In this document: positions 37,801 to 49,800 of the stretch, piece after piece | How the letters are laid out: every line of letters starts with the position of its first letter | Position numbering within the stretch: position 1 is the first letter of the stretch | NCBI GenBank assembly: GCA_036245525.1 | Contig: BTPG01000001.1 | Location: forward strand, 222,530,889-222,594,888 | DNA length: 64,000 nucleotides | Direction: 5' to 3' | From: Semisulcospira habei | Taxonomy: Eukaryota; Mollusca; Gastropoda; Semisulcospiridae | Translations under genes and position numbers: made by a program | The notes under the pieces: model-generated | The model's database searches: none | The model's input: only the letters and a program-made list of their open reading frames with translations | Told to the model about the DNA's origin: nothing

Positions 37801-40800
37801 ATTTTTCTCTAAAATGTATTTTTTCGAAAAATACTTACCGATGCATTACTCGAAGGACCCTCCCACCTGCCCCGCTTGCCGCTAGTCAGCTAAGCGAACA
37901 AACTAGTGAGCTAAGCGCGTGACCGGATGGGTGTGGTCGGGAGGCTACTTGGGGTACTGGGTGGCGGTTGTCACCCCTGGGTTGCCTCCCCTGCACTATG
38001 GGTACACAACCGAATTTTGGCTAAAATTGGGCTAGCTGAGAGATATTTCCTATTAGTAATGTCATCCGTAAGTATTTTTCGAAAAAATACATTTTAGAGA
38101 AAAATTATTTTTTCTAAACTAAAGGCTGATCTTACCACATACATAGTGTAAGTAAGGCTTTATGCAACATCCACCCCCACCCCCCACCCCACCCCACCCC
38201 TCCCTAAAAAAATTACAAAAAATTTAAAACAATTTTTAAAAAATATTTTAAAAATGTGTCAATGACAGTGTTCTTACAGTCCTATGCAAAGTCATGCGTA
38301 GAAAAGTATTTGCGTGTTTCTTGGTTTGATACTTCTTCAAGGAGCGAAAGCTTTTGTGTTCCTTCAAGTGCTGGCTCCGACTCAACCCAACATGATGCAG
38401 CTTGTAAGCAAAGGTCCTTGGGCCCACGACGGCCACAGTGGGCCCGCGCATGGTTGTGCGCGGGCCCACTGCCGCCCTCATCGGCCTGAAGATGTTTTGC
38501 TACTAGGGACAAGCTTTGACATTAAGAGATGAGCTGGAGTCAACTATTTTCATAGCCAAGTACCCATGTGTGTGAACACTGACTTCAGTCTGTAAAACAC
38601 TATCTGTTATGGATTGAATATTTTATTGTCCACCCTTAGAGACCAACCTGACAGCCTTCATGGAGCAGGTGGGCCAATTGAATGCCAAGTCCTTGACACG
38701 TTCTGCTGCCCAGATCTTGCTCAACAAGTTTGGAATCACTCAAAGCCTGAAGGAAAATCGCTGTGACCTCAAGCGAGCTCCGTATGAGACAGCAGTTGAT
38801 GGTTGGAATAATGGTAAGCATTAACAGAAAGTATTATACTGTGTTTGTTTGCACTATTGATAGGTTGGGTGGATGGACGGACAGGGAGGCGGATGCTCAG
38901 AATGACAGCTGAATGGACAGATAAAAGGAATGACCTCATGTTTATTTGACTGGTTGACCCTTTAGTCACAACTTTATGCTTGTCCATGATTTTGTGTCAT
39001 GAAGCTCAACACCTAGTGTCACATACCAACACACAATTTCATGACCCTCATTTCAGAATGCAAACTGCCAACCCAAAAGCTCCCCACCTTGCCAAGCAAT
39101 GCTGTTTGCCACTTCAGTCCTGCGTGCAACCGCCTCGACTGTTGTCTATATTCCGAGTTCCTCGACATGACCTTCAACGTGTGGTTCGAGCTCAACTGTG
39201 ACCTTTACATCCAGGCCGGCCTTGAGCGCTTGACCTCACCCAAACTCTACGTCCTTGGGGGAGAGGTCGACTGGAATGCTGGTAAGCACAGTCAGAGTAC
39301 AAATTAACCACCTTGTACATACATGCATAGTGGGGTTAAAAGATATGTCTGAGGATTGCCTTTAACCCCTTCATTGCCAGTGGACGCAGATTGTGTCTTT
39401 TGAATCTTTGTTAATTCAACTCTGTTGAGCCCAGTGGTCCAAGCAACCTGGATACAAAGGTGTTGGCGAGAGGCATAGGTCCTCATGAGCCCCCGGGGGC
39501 TCATGAGGACCTATGCCTCTCGTCAACACCACTTGTCCTCTATGTATGTCTCTTGCCATTACCACCACCACTACCACTATATCTCTTGCAGTTGGGTGGT
39601 GTTTAGTTTTTCTCCGCAGTGAAGGGGCTGAATGGATGTGCATACATGTGTATGGACAACAACAATGTTTGGTTTAGAAAGAAAGATGTCTACTGACAGA
39701 AAGCTATCTGGAGGTTGAAAGTATACCTGTTTTTACCTCCTCACTTAGAGCACACAATAGAGTATCATGGTGAGACAACTGCTTAAAAATTGCTCTCTCG
39801 GACCACCCTAAAGTCTTTTTAATACGTACATCATTGATTTATTCAGTGTCATGTTTCAGTTTTCTGTTTCCTTTGGCTTTATAAAAGTTAATATTAGTAG
39901 GATTTTTTCTGCTATGATATGAGTGTTTGTATTCTGTACAGGTATCGCTGGTGAAGTGAACATTTCAGAGGCCTTCAGACTGGAGTACGTATATATTCTT
40001 TACAATGTTCAATTTGTAAAATGAATTATAGCAAATCGGACCAACACATTTTACACACAGGCTAGTCAGTCAGTATGTCAATAAAACCATCCACCCATCC
40101 ATCCATCCATTTATTCATCCATCCATTCATTCTGTGCTTATGTTCAAAATAAGCTTCCATTCATTACAGCATGAAATATATTGCTTTTACGCATGATTGA
40201 ACTTTTTTTAATCACCAACAGGTATCTGATTCGAAAGGATGACATGAACTTTATTGTGGACGTGAGGGCCAAGCTATGTTTCGACGGGCTGGGAGGAACT
40301 TGCCAGTTCTCTCTCGACGTGATGAAAGCCACCAAGATCCCACAACTTGGGTGCCACCCTGGTGCAGTCTCCTACTTTACTGGTGAGTTGTAGCTTCATT
40401 TGCTTGTTGAATACTAATTTCTAGACCATCTGTGTGTGTACTGTGAATATGACTCCAGACATTTGTACAATGGGAGTTGTTTGTGAAGTATGTCACAGAA
40501 ACATGGTCTGTGGGTCACTCACCCAGCTTGCTCTGTCTGTAAGAGGCATAGATGCTCATAAGCCCATGCAGTTGCAGGGGCTCACGAGCATCTATGCCTC
40601 TTGCTGGCAGGGATTGGCACAGATAGAAGTTTCCGTGAATCAAAAGTAGGTCAACAAGTGTATGTCTTTTTATGCAAACAGTGGATTAGCCCATATCATT
40701 CGGAATACACCCATGTGTGAAATACGTTTGACTAAAATAGTTCAAGGGTAGTGCCAGAATAGCTTGGCGCCCCTAGGCGCCAAGCTATTCTGGCACCACC

Positions 40801-43800
40801 CTTAAACTAAAGCCATTGGTCTATATCCTTATCTGTATGTACTATAATGTAGGTTGCATATGGCAGTGTACAAATTTGAAGCTTTAGCCTCAGTATGATA
40901 TGGGTTGAAAGTCCGGACAAACATCTGATATCAAATGTTTGTCTGGGCTGTTGATCCATTGTTTGTATTGAAACACATGCAGTTTTGACCTACTTCTGAT
41001 TTCAGAATGTTGATTTGTTTTGTCAAATTTGTGTGATGGGAGTGTATACTGTCGTTGTACGCAGATAGCATGTTTTGTCCTTGCAGTGATCAGTTGATCA
41101 CATCACTGATTGTATGCATTTTCATGGGATTTATTTAGTCCTGCCATGTTTGCTGAACGTCTGATTTAGAGATAACTCCTATTGATATGGTTATGTGTAA
41201 GTGGTGTCTGTATTTCATTGTTTAAGTACAAATGTGTGGGACTGGTTACAAATTTTCATCTTACATCTTTTATTTTTCAGATTTGCAGTTCTTTGAAAGG
41301 CAGACGTGCAAGCTCCCCCTAGCAGCTACAGGTTGGTGCTATCTTTTATATCATCACAAATTTTTAATTTCTACTTTTCTGTTTCATAGTCTTTTCTTTT
41401 TATTTTATGAACTTTTGTTTTACTTTTGATTTAGATTTTGGGTTAAAATTATTGAGTTAAAATTAATTGATTAACAATTTTATCTTTATAGAACAATCTT
41501 TTTGCCAATTACTTCACCAAGATTCAAGTTGGTATCTCTGGATAAAATATAAAGCTTTAGGATTTTTCTTATGACATGTTCAAACGCCTACTACACAAGG
41601 GTAATCAGTTTTTAAAAATCTTAGCAGGAAGAAGGTTAATCTTGGTGTCTGACATTTAATTATTTTAAATGTAATTTTTCCCCACAAGGATGCCAACTGT
41701 CACTGCCGGCCTCCCTGAATGGAAAGTGCGTGCTCACTGACGAATGTCGCGGGATCCATTGCTGCGTGCCAGTCAACCTGGGACTGTTGGGAACCTACGC
41801 TATGGATGCTAGTTTCAAGTTTGACCCATGCACAGATGCTTTTGTGTACTCGCTGGAACAGAAATCGGGATCTTTGTCTCTTACCAGCGTCGTTGGTAAG
41901 ATTTCTAATAATATTATACAATAATTATTATTATTATTATTGGTATTGTTACTAACCCTTTGTGTGTTGGTAGCTGTTTTGGTCACGATGATTCCTACAG
42001 GAATCATCGTGACCAAAACAGCTACCAACACACAAAGGGTTAGTAATACATTATATTGTTGCTATTATTTTTAAACTTTATTCATACATTTGACCACTTT
42101 AATGCCTTTGTGTATGCGCTTGAACAGAATTCTAGATTTCATGTCAGTCGAGTATTGTTGGTAAGATTTATATTACCCCCATGTGCATGTAGCCACTTGC
42201 ATTGTATACAGTACTGATGGCTGCATGTACAAGGGGGTTAACCCATTTAACCCCATGGCTGCATTTGAAGAATTATAGAGGTGTCACCTAATGACTGTAC
42301 CAGTTGCAGGAGACAGACTGACCATGAGAATTGAAGGGTAGTGCCATGGCACCAAGCTATTCTGGCACTAACCTTGAATTATCATGGTTGATCCATCTCG
42401 TGCTGTAATGGGTTAATCCATAAAGCCCTGACACAATATAACAGAATGTGGATGAACTGGGATAGTTAGAGGCAGTGTCAAAACACGCTATTTCGACATC
42501 ACCCTTGAACTATCTCGTTTGATCTGTCTCCAGATCTGCGACATAGACCTACGAGGTTGATTTCACCCTGAGCTTAAAGTACCATTACGCATAAATTTAA
42601 AGACACATTTCAGCACCATTTGTGTTTGTTATGCCTTGTTGACAGACCTAATGAACTGTAACATCATTTTGGACATGGGGCAAAGGTGTTTTATTTATTT
42701 TTAAAAGATGTCCCACAAAAAGAAAACATCGGCAAGGCCATCTCCTTCACATATCGCGTCCACAAGACCATCAATGGATACACGCTGCAAGCTGAGGTCA
42801 GGCTGTGTGCCCTTGACCCAGATAGTGGGGACACGACGACCTGCTTCAACTATGACATACTGCCGGATGTCGTTACCATCTACGCTCCATCGTCTGATTG
42901 CACCCGACGAAAACGGAGACGAAGACGCCAAGCGGAGAAGTATGGTGGTTTGCTTTTCCTGTGTGTTTTTTGGCGCGTAGTTGATAGTTATGTGAGTGTG
43001 TATAAAGCCGCCTGTTGTCTGTCTGTTGTCCATTGTCCCTGTGTGATAAACCTTCAAGTTCACTGTAGTGGCAACAAGCTTGTACCTTGAACCCTCATGG
43101 TGGATAGACCCACATCCCCATGTTGTGTATCAGGGACGATGTGGCTAAAGTCTAAAATATTATTTAATCCCTTCACTGCCAAGAAAAAGTAAACAGTGTC
43201 CAGCTGCAAGAGACATAGATCCTCATGAGCCCCCCGCGACCAATTTGTATTTATGTTCCTTGTATAGTTGTGGCTTTTGGTCATTGAATTAACAAAGATT
43301 TCAAAAACAAAATGTGTCCAGTGGCAGGGAAGGAAACTGGTTATAAACTAATAATAATCATACTTGTAATACTGTTTGTTCGAACCCAAATAATCATACT
43401 TGTAATACTGTTTGTTCGAACCCATTTAACCACATGGCTGCTTTCCACAAATTTTGGAGGCGTCACCTAACAACTACGATCCAGTTACAGGAGATGGATG
43501 GACCATGATAATTCAAGGCACTACCCTTGAATTGTCACGGTTCATCCATCTCCTGCTATAGGGCGTTGGGGCTAAATGGGTTAAATTAAAAAGCTAGGTA
43601 GATTGAATTGTGCTGCACTGTGGCGATATATGTCTTCCCCCCATGACAATAAATTTGTAACCCAACCACCACCACCACCACCACCACCACCACACACACA
43701 CACACACACAATAATAATAATAATAATAATTTTCTATTTATTTGTTTATTTTTTACTTTAATTTGTTTAATACTAATTTATCGTGGCACGTTTCGTTTCT

Positions 43801-46800
43801 TCAGAGTACCATGCAGTCAGTCCACATTACCACGCAACGAGCTGATTCTACGGATGATCGAGAACGAGGCCAGCCAGGAAGAGATTGAGCAGTGTATGGC
43901 AGACTTCCAGAGAGCAGAGGTATAGAATTTGCGTGCTGCTTTGTCAGTTTGAACCTTCATGTGTGCAAACAGGGGAAGAAAGAATGTACATGGAATGTTG
44001 TTCTTAATCAGTTTTCATGTCCTGAATCTGCGTTCATGCTGGTCCTGGACAACACTTGTGCGTGGCAGCAGTATAGATTTTACACATGAGAGACTTTTAA
44101 AAACTTTGTTTATACTTGTAATCTGCGTTGCTGGTCTTTGATTTTGGACTTATGGATTAATGCAATTAAGTCCAAAATCCAGATCAGCATACGTGTAATT
44201 AACCCTTAACTCTCTTAACCCCAAGGCTACTTTTCCCAAACTTTGTGGAGGTGTCACCTAACGACTGTGTACAAGTTGCAGGAGATGGATTGACTATGAT
44301 AATTCAAGGGTAGTGAAGGCGCCAAGCGAATCTGGCACTACCCTTGAATTATCATAATCGTGGTCAATCCATCTCCTGTTGTAATGTGTTTGCTCTAAAT
44401 TAATTAAAGCATTTTTTTTAAAAATTGCCCGTCCCCCATTGTACTGACTGGTAGCCGCATGCACAAGGGAGTTGATGGATCTATTTAACCCATATAAGCC
44501 TGAATTTTTATTTTGTGAGAAAGTAGTGTAACAATGTTGTTTTTGGTGCATTTTGAGCATATCCAGCAGAGATTGTTTGATAGCTGTCCGATTTTTATAT
44601 GTAGGACATGACATAGTACCGTCCCAATAATGGGACGCTAGGACTGAGAGGGTAGGGGTTTTTGCATTCACTTTCATGAAGATAACATGACAAGAAGCGT
44701 TCTCTTTGTAACTTTACTTGGCAACAAAGTGTTTCAAACAACAAAACAAAAATCTGGACATGAACATTAATTGATAAAATAATTAGTTTTAAGTTTTAAA
44801 CCTTAACAGCACAAAGACTAGCAAAATAATGGTCACAATCAATGCACTTGGAGCACCGTCTCATCGTCTTCTTCCCACACGAGGCACAGCGCAGCTGGGT
44901 CGGCCACAGCTGAACCATGTGGTCCTTTCCATCAAACCTCACAGCAGGGGAAACCCGCTTGTCCAGGGTGGGAGCCGCAGGGTCGTCCAGCTCCCTTGGT
45001 CTTGGGGGTTTTGGCCAAATAAGTACGGACTATGGCCCGACGGATGCCCAAGAGGTCCAGTGGTGCTTCATTGCCTGTAGGCGTCGCCCTGTACAGGTGC
45101 CAGGCCTGTTGCACGCAGAGGTCGAGGCAGTATGCGAACAGGGCCCACCACCACTTCTTTGACCTGATGCTGGTTCTGTACTTGTCGACATTTTGATCCA
45201 TTCGATCAACTCCGCCCATAGTGCTGTTGTAGTGCTTGATCACAAAGGGCTGGACTATCTCGATCCTCTTCCTCTCAGCTCTTGACCAGCGTTTGGCTGT
45301 TTGAACAGGCTCCGCGCCAACCATGTTGGACACAGTATTCACAACACTGTTGTCGTTCCATCTGACCACGACAAGACCATTTCTGGTATCCTGCATATAG
45401 TCATATGTCCCCCTTTTCGTCTTCCCCGTCTCATTCACTGGCATCAGAGGGCAGTCTTCGGTGCGATTTCCGCGGCCGGATGGTTCCGGTACAACCGATA
45501 CCTTTCTTTGTGAGATAGTCGACAAGGGGCAGAGACGTGAAGAGGTTGTCGAACGTTAGGTGATATGAGTCGTCTTGTTGAAGTTCACTGATCAGGTCAA
45601 CGACCACGGAACCCCCCATTCCAAGACCTGGTACCTCTGTCTGTCTCCCTCTTGCTCCCTGGTAGGGGTCAAACTGGAGCGCATATCCCAGTGGGGTTGT
45701 GAGGACCCAGACTTTGAAACCAAAGCGGATGGGTTTGCCACGAATGGATTGTTTAGAACCATGTCTCCCATAGTAGGGCACCATGCTCTCATCAATGCTC
45801 AAGTTTTGAGTCTTGATGAAGTATTTGAGGAACCTCTCATTCAGCATGGACATCAGAGGGCGAACTTTTGCCATCTTGTCTTCTGCATCCAGGCGGGCAT
45901 TGTCGGAGAGGTGCAGGTAGCGCATTATGTCATCAAATCGGTCTCGGGTCATTGCTGACACAACAGCTACATTCCTGACATCATCATCCTGAGACCAATA
46001 CATTCTGCGCCGAGGCACAGTGTTGTACCCTGAAAGCAGAAGGATGGCCAAAAATGTCCTCATCTCCCCAGAATTGACCGGGAATGAATGATTTCCTTTT
46101 GACCTCGCATAAGTGATACTGAACTGGGCAATCATTTCAACAACGTCGTCATCAAAAAAAGAGTTCATGTGGATCACTTCGTAAGAGAGCAGCATCATAA
46201 GGTTGACTATTCTACTTGAAACGATCCTTCATCCTGCCACTGAGGTCCACTCTTCTCCATTCACGAACAGTCTTCTGCTTTGCCTTTGATCCAGTAGCCG
46301 TTCAGCTGGTCTTGCTGGATGCTGAGGCAGCTTTGGGTGGGGTTTTCCTCTTCCCAGTCCTGCCATCTGAAGTAGATGGAGTTGGTGCTGAAGGCTGAGA
46401 AGTCCCAGGTTCCTGGTCTTCAGCAACAGCATGGGCATCTCCAGCGGGGGAATGAACCTGAGATAACAGAATGGCAAACTGAATGGTAATAACGCCTGGG
46501 AAAAAGAATGGTCAAAATCTCAATGTAATTTCAAATCAGTATGACAACGCAAAAGAAGAGAGCATTTTGATGTAATGTTTGCCTACTTTGAACACTGTTG
46601 CTTCTCATCATCTGTGCTAAGTGATGGGGAGGAGGATGGGGGTGCGTAAAGATTCAGTTTAGACCACCTGTAGATCAGAACTTACATTCTCCTGTGTGTT
46701 GAGCTCTGCAGCATAGTGCGTCCGAATCCCTTGTCTCAAAACCGTGACTTCTGCTGCAGCAGAGAGCTGGCGGCCATTTAGATTGTCAACCGTCCCTCCA

Positions 46801-49800
46801 TCGTCCTCCTCGGCACTATCTTCATCCGTCAATTCATCAAGTGGGGGAGGATCGATGTAAATATTGGCTGTTTCAAAAGTCCCGTCTTCCTCTAACATGC
46901 TGATCACATCATGGACAGTGTAAGTCCTGAAAAATATCAATAACAACAAATTCTTCATGTGAAAAAACCCCTACCCTCTCAGTCCTAGCGTCCCATTTTT
47001 GGGACGCCACTTCAGCACCTTCTAATATAAATATTTAGAACTTCTATTAAAAACTGAGAGACACATTTTCAGATTACATGTAGAGGACCATTTTATCTTC
47101 AGTGACCTCATCAAAAAGTTGATCACAGGAAAAATTATTCACTCACCTTATACTTGATGCCATGCTGAACCTCAAACGCAGTCAACCTGTGATTACAAAT
47201 GGCTGCTGTGCGTGGTAATCAAGTGAGATGATCCTCATTTCAGGTTGAATGGAATGCGGTAGTGTCCCTGTATCTATTGTAGCATGCATTGATGACAGTA
47301 GTCTTCATGTTTAGGTCTGAAGGGGTTGAAATTGTAGCGTCCCAAAAATGGGACGCCAGGCTTATATGGGTTAATTCTTTCTACCCATAATGTAATTTAT
47401 CCTTGAAGTGTATATGTGTATTTATTGCACCCTGTTCTGCTACAGGAGTCAAAGTGTGATCAACTGGACAGCGCTCAAGGGTCAGATGTGAACATGTTCA
47501 CTCCGAAAGCTATTGCGGCCAATCTGGGCAGTGCCAACCCCGGTACACTCATCATGTGCAACAAGAAATCGCTCGTGACTGTGAACATAGAAGGAGGTAC
47601 AGTGACTATCTTTCATCTGCCTTAACCCTTTGGCTGTAGTTAGTGCTTTTGTTGAGGTGAACTTGCAGCAGTCACCTGAACAAAAAGCACTACAGATAGG
47701 TAAAGGGTCAATTTTGTTAACCCTAAACATCAAGTGTAAAAAAAATTATACTCCGAATCTGTGACCATGCATCTATGTTTTTACTACACCTGCTACACAT
47801 TTCTTCTGCTGTTTCTTCAGCCTCATCTGTCAGATATTGGTCGCAGTGTGTTTGAGTCTCTCTCTCTCTTGGCTTGACTTCGCGAACGAAGATTTTATAG
47901 GAGTTGCCCACGACGTCTGCAGGCTTGTTCGTGGCTGCGGAGGCCAATCCGAGACAGGCAGGTTCGACCGCAGTGGCTGCAGGGGAAGGTCTGGCCAGGG
48001 TTCTGAGCTGCGGCATCTCTGTTTTTTCTCCTGAGCCGCTTGTCCTTAAGGCTAGCTCTGCGAGAGTCCTCAAAGGAGACAGCTGCCTTGTAAATGGTGG
48101 AGCGCCAGGTGTCACGGTCCGCAGCAAGCGAAGACCACTGGTGGTGGTCGATTTGGCAGGCACTAAGTGACTTCTTGAGACAGTCTTTGTATCTCTTCTT
48201 TGGTGCCCCTCTGTCACGGTGTCCAGTAGCAAGCTCGCCGAACAGGGTGATCTTTGGTAGGCGATGATCCTCCATCCTGGAGACATGCCCCGCCCAGCGG
48301 AGCTGTGTCCGCAGCAGCAAAGCCTCGATGCTCACAGTTTCAGCCTGTTCAAGGACCTCGACGTTGGTGACATAGTCACTCCAGTGAATGCCCAGGATGG
48401 TACGCAGGCAGCGCTGGTGGAAGCGTTCGAGGAGTCGTAGTTGGCTGCGGTAGAGGGCCCAGGACTCGGAACCATACAGCAGGGTGGTGAGGACCACAGC
48501 TCTGTACACGCTGATCTTGGTGCCTGTTTTCAGCTGTTGATTGTGCCACACCCGCTTGAAAAGTCGCCCGAAAGCACTGTTCGCTTTTGCCAGCCTGCTG
48601 TCAAGCTCCTTGTCCAGCTTGGCGTCCGACGTGATAATGCAGCCAAGGTAAGTAAACTGGTGCACTGACTTTAGTTCAGATTCGCCAATGGTGATGTGAG
48701 GAGGGCGATACACTGTCTTGGGTGCCGGCTGATGGAGGACCTCTGTCTTTTTCAGACTGACCTCGAGTCCAAAGAGCTGGGCAGCATCTGCGAAGCAAGA
48801 CGTGATGCGCTGCAGGGCTCTCTCTGTGTGTGCAACGAGGGCAGCATCATCAGCAAAAAGCAGCTCACGAATCAGTTGGTCTAGGGTTTTCGTGTGGGCC
48901 TGCAGTCGTCTGAGGTTGAACAGGCTGCCATCGAGACGATACCTGATGTACACTGCATCGTCATCATCGAGGTCCACTGTGGCCTGCTTCAACATCATGC
49001 TAAAAAAGATGGTGAAGAGGGTCGGTGCCAGCACGCAGCCCTGCTTTACGCCGTTGAGAATAGGGAATGGTTCTGAGAGGTCATTGTTGAGTCTGACCTG
49101 GCCTTGCTGGTCCTCGTGTAGCTGGACAATCATGTTGAGGAACTTTGGGGGACAGCCAAGTCGCTCCAGGATCTGCCACATGCCTTGCCTGCTCACAGTG
49201 TCGAACGCTTTTGTTAGGTCGACAAATGTTACGTACAGCCCTTTGTTCTGCTCGCGGCACTTCTCCTGTAGCTGTCTCAGCACAAAGACCATATCGGTGG
49301 TGCTCCTGTTTGCTCTGAAGCCACACTGGCCCTCTGGGAGTTGGTCTTCAGCGATGGCAGGTACCAGCCGATTCAGGAGCAGCCTTGCAAGGATTTTCCC
49401 AGCAATGGACAGCAGGGTAATTCCCCGATAGTTGGAACAGTCAGACTTCTCACCTTTGTTCTTGTACAGGGTGATAACGACTGCGTCACGGAGATCTTTT
49501 GGTAGTGTTCCTTCCTCCCAGCAGCAGAGAAAGAGGTCATGGAGCTTGTTGTGCAGTGCTGTGCCTCCATGTTTCCAGATCTCTGGCGGTATTCCATCAA
49601 TGCCTGCTGCTTTGCCACTCTTGAGCTGGTGGATGGCTGTGAGGGTCTCTTCAGCGGTGGGCGGTTCGTCCAATTCAACCTTTACTGGGAGGTGTGGGAT
49701 TTGTAGGACGACTGCTTCTTGAACAGTGCGCTCAGCGCTGAAGAGGCTCTGAAAGTATTCCGACCAGCGGTTCAAGATGGAGGTATTATCTGTGAGGAGT

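Larger units (their letters stand above)
32371..38106 (+). mobile_element. DIRS copy 3, reverse transcriptase deleted
   Basis: Inserted between host exons 21 and 22. Left inverted repeat (32371 to about 32575) pairs with about 37878-38075. Contains the gag start exon and intron, a long gag region with tandem repeats and a nested solo LTR, then, after a junction near 36330-36357, the tyrosine recombinase. No reverse transcriptase or RNase H is present, so it could only move with help from another copy. Gag and recombinase are also broken. Confidence 0.88.
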
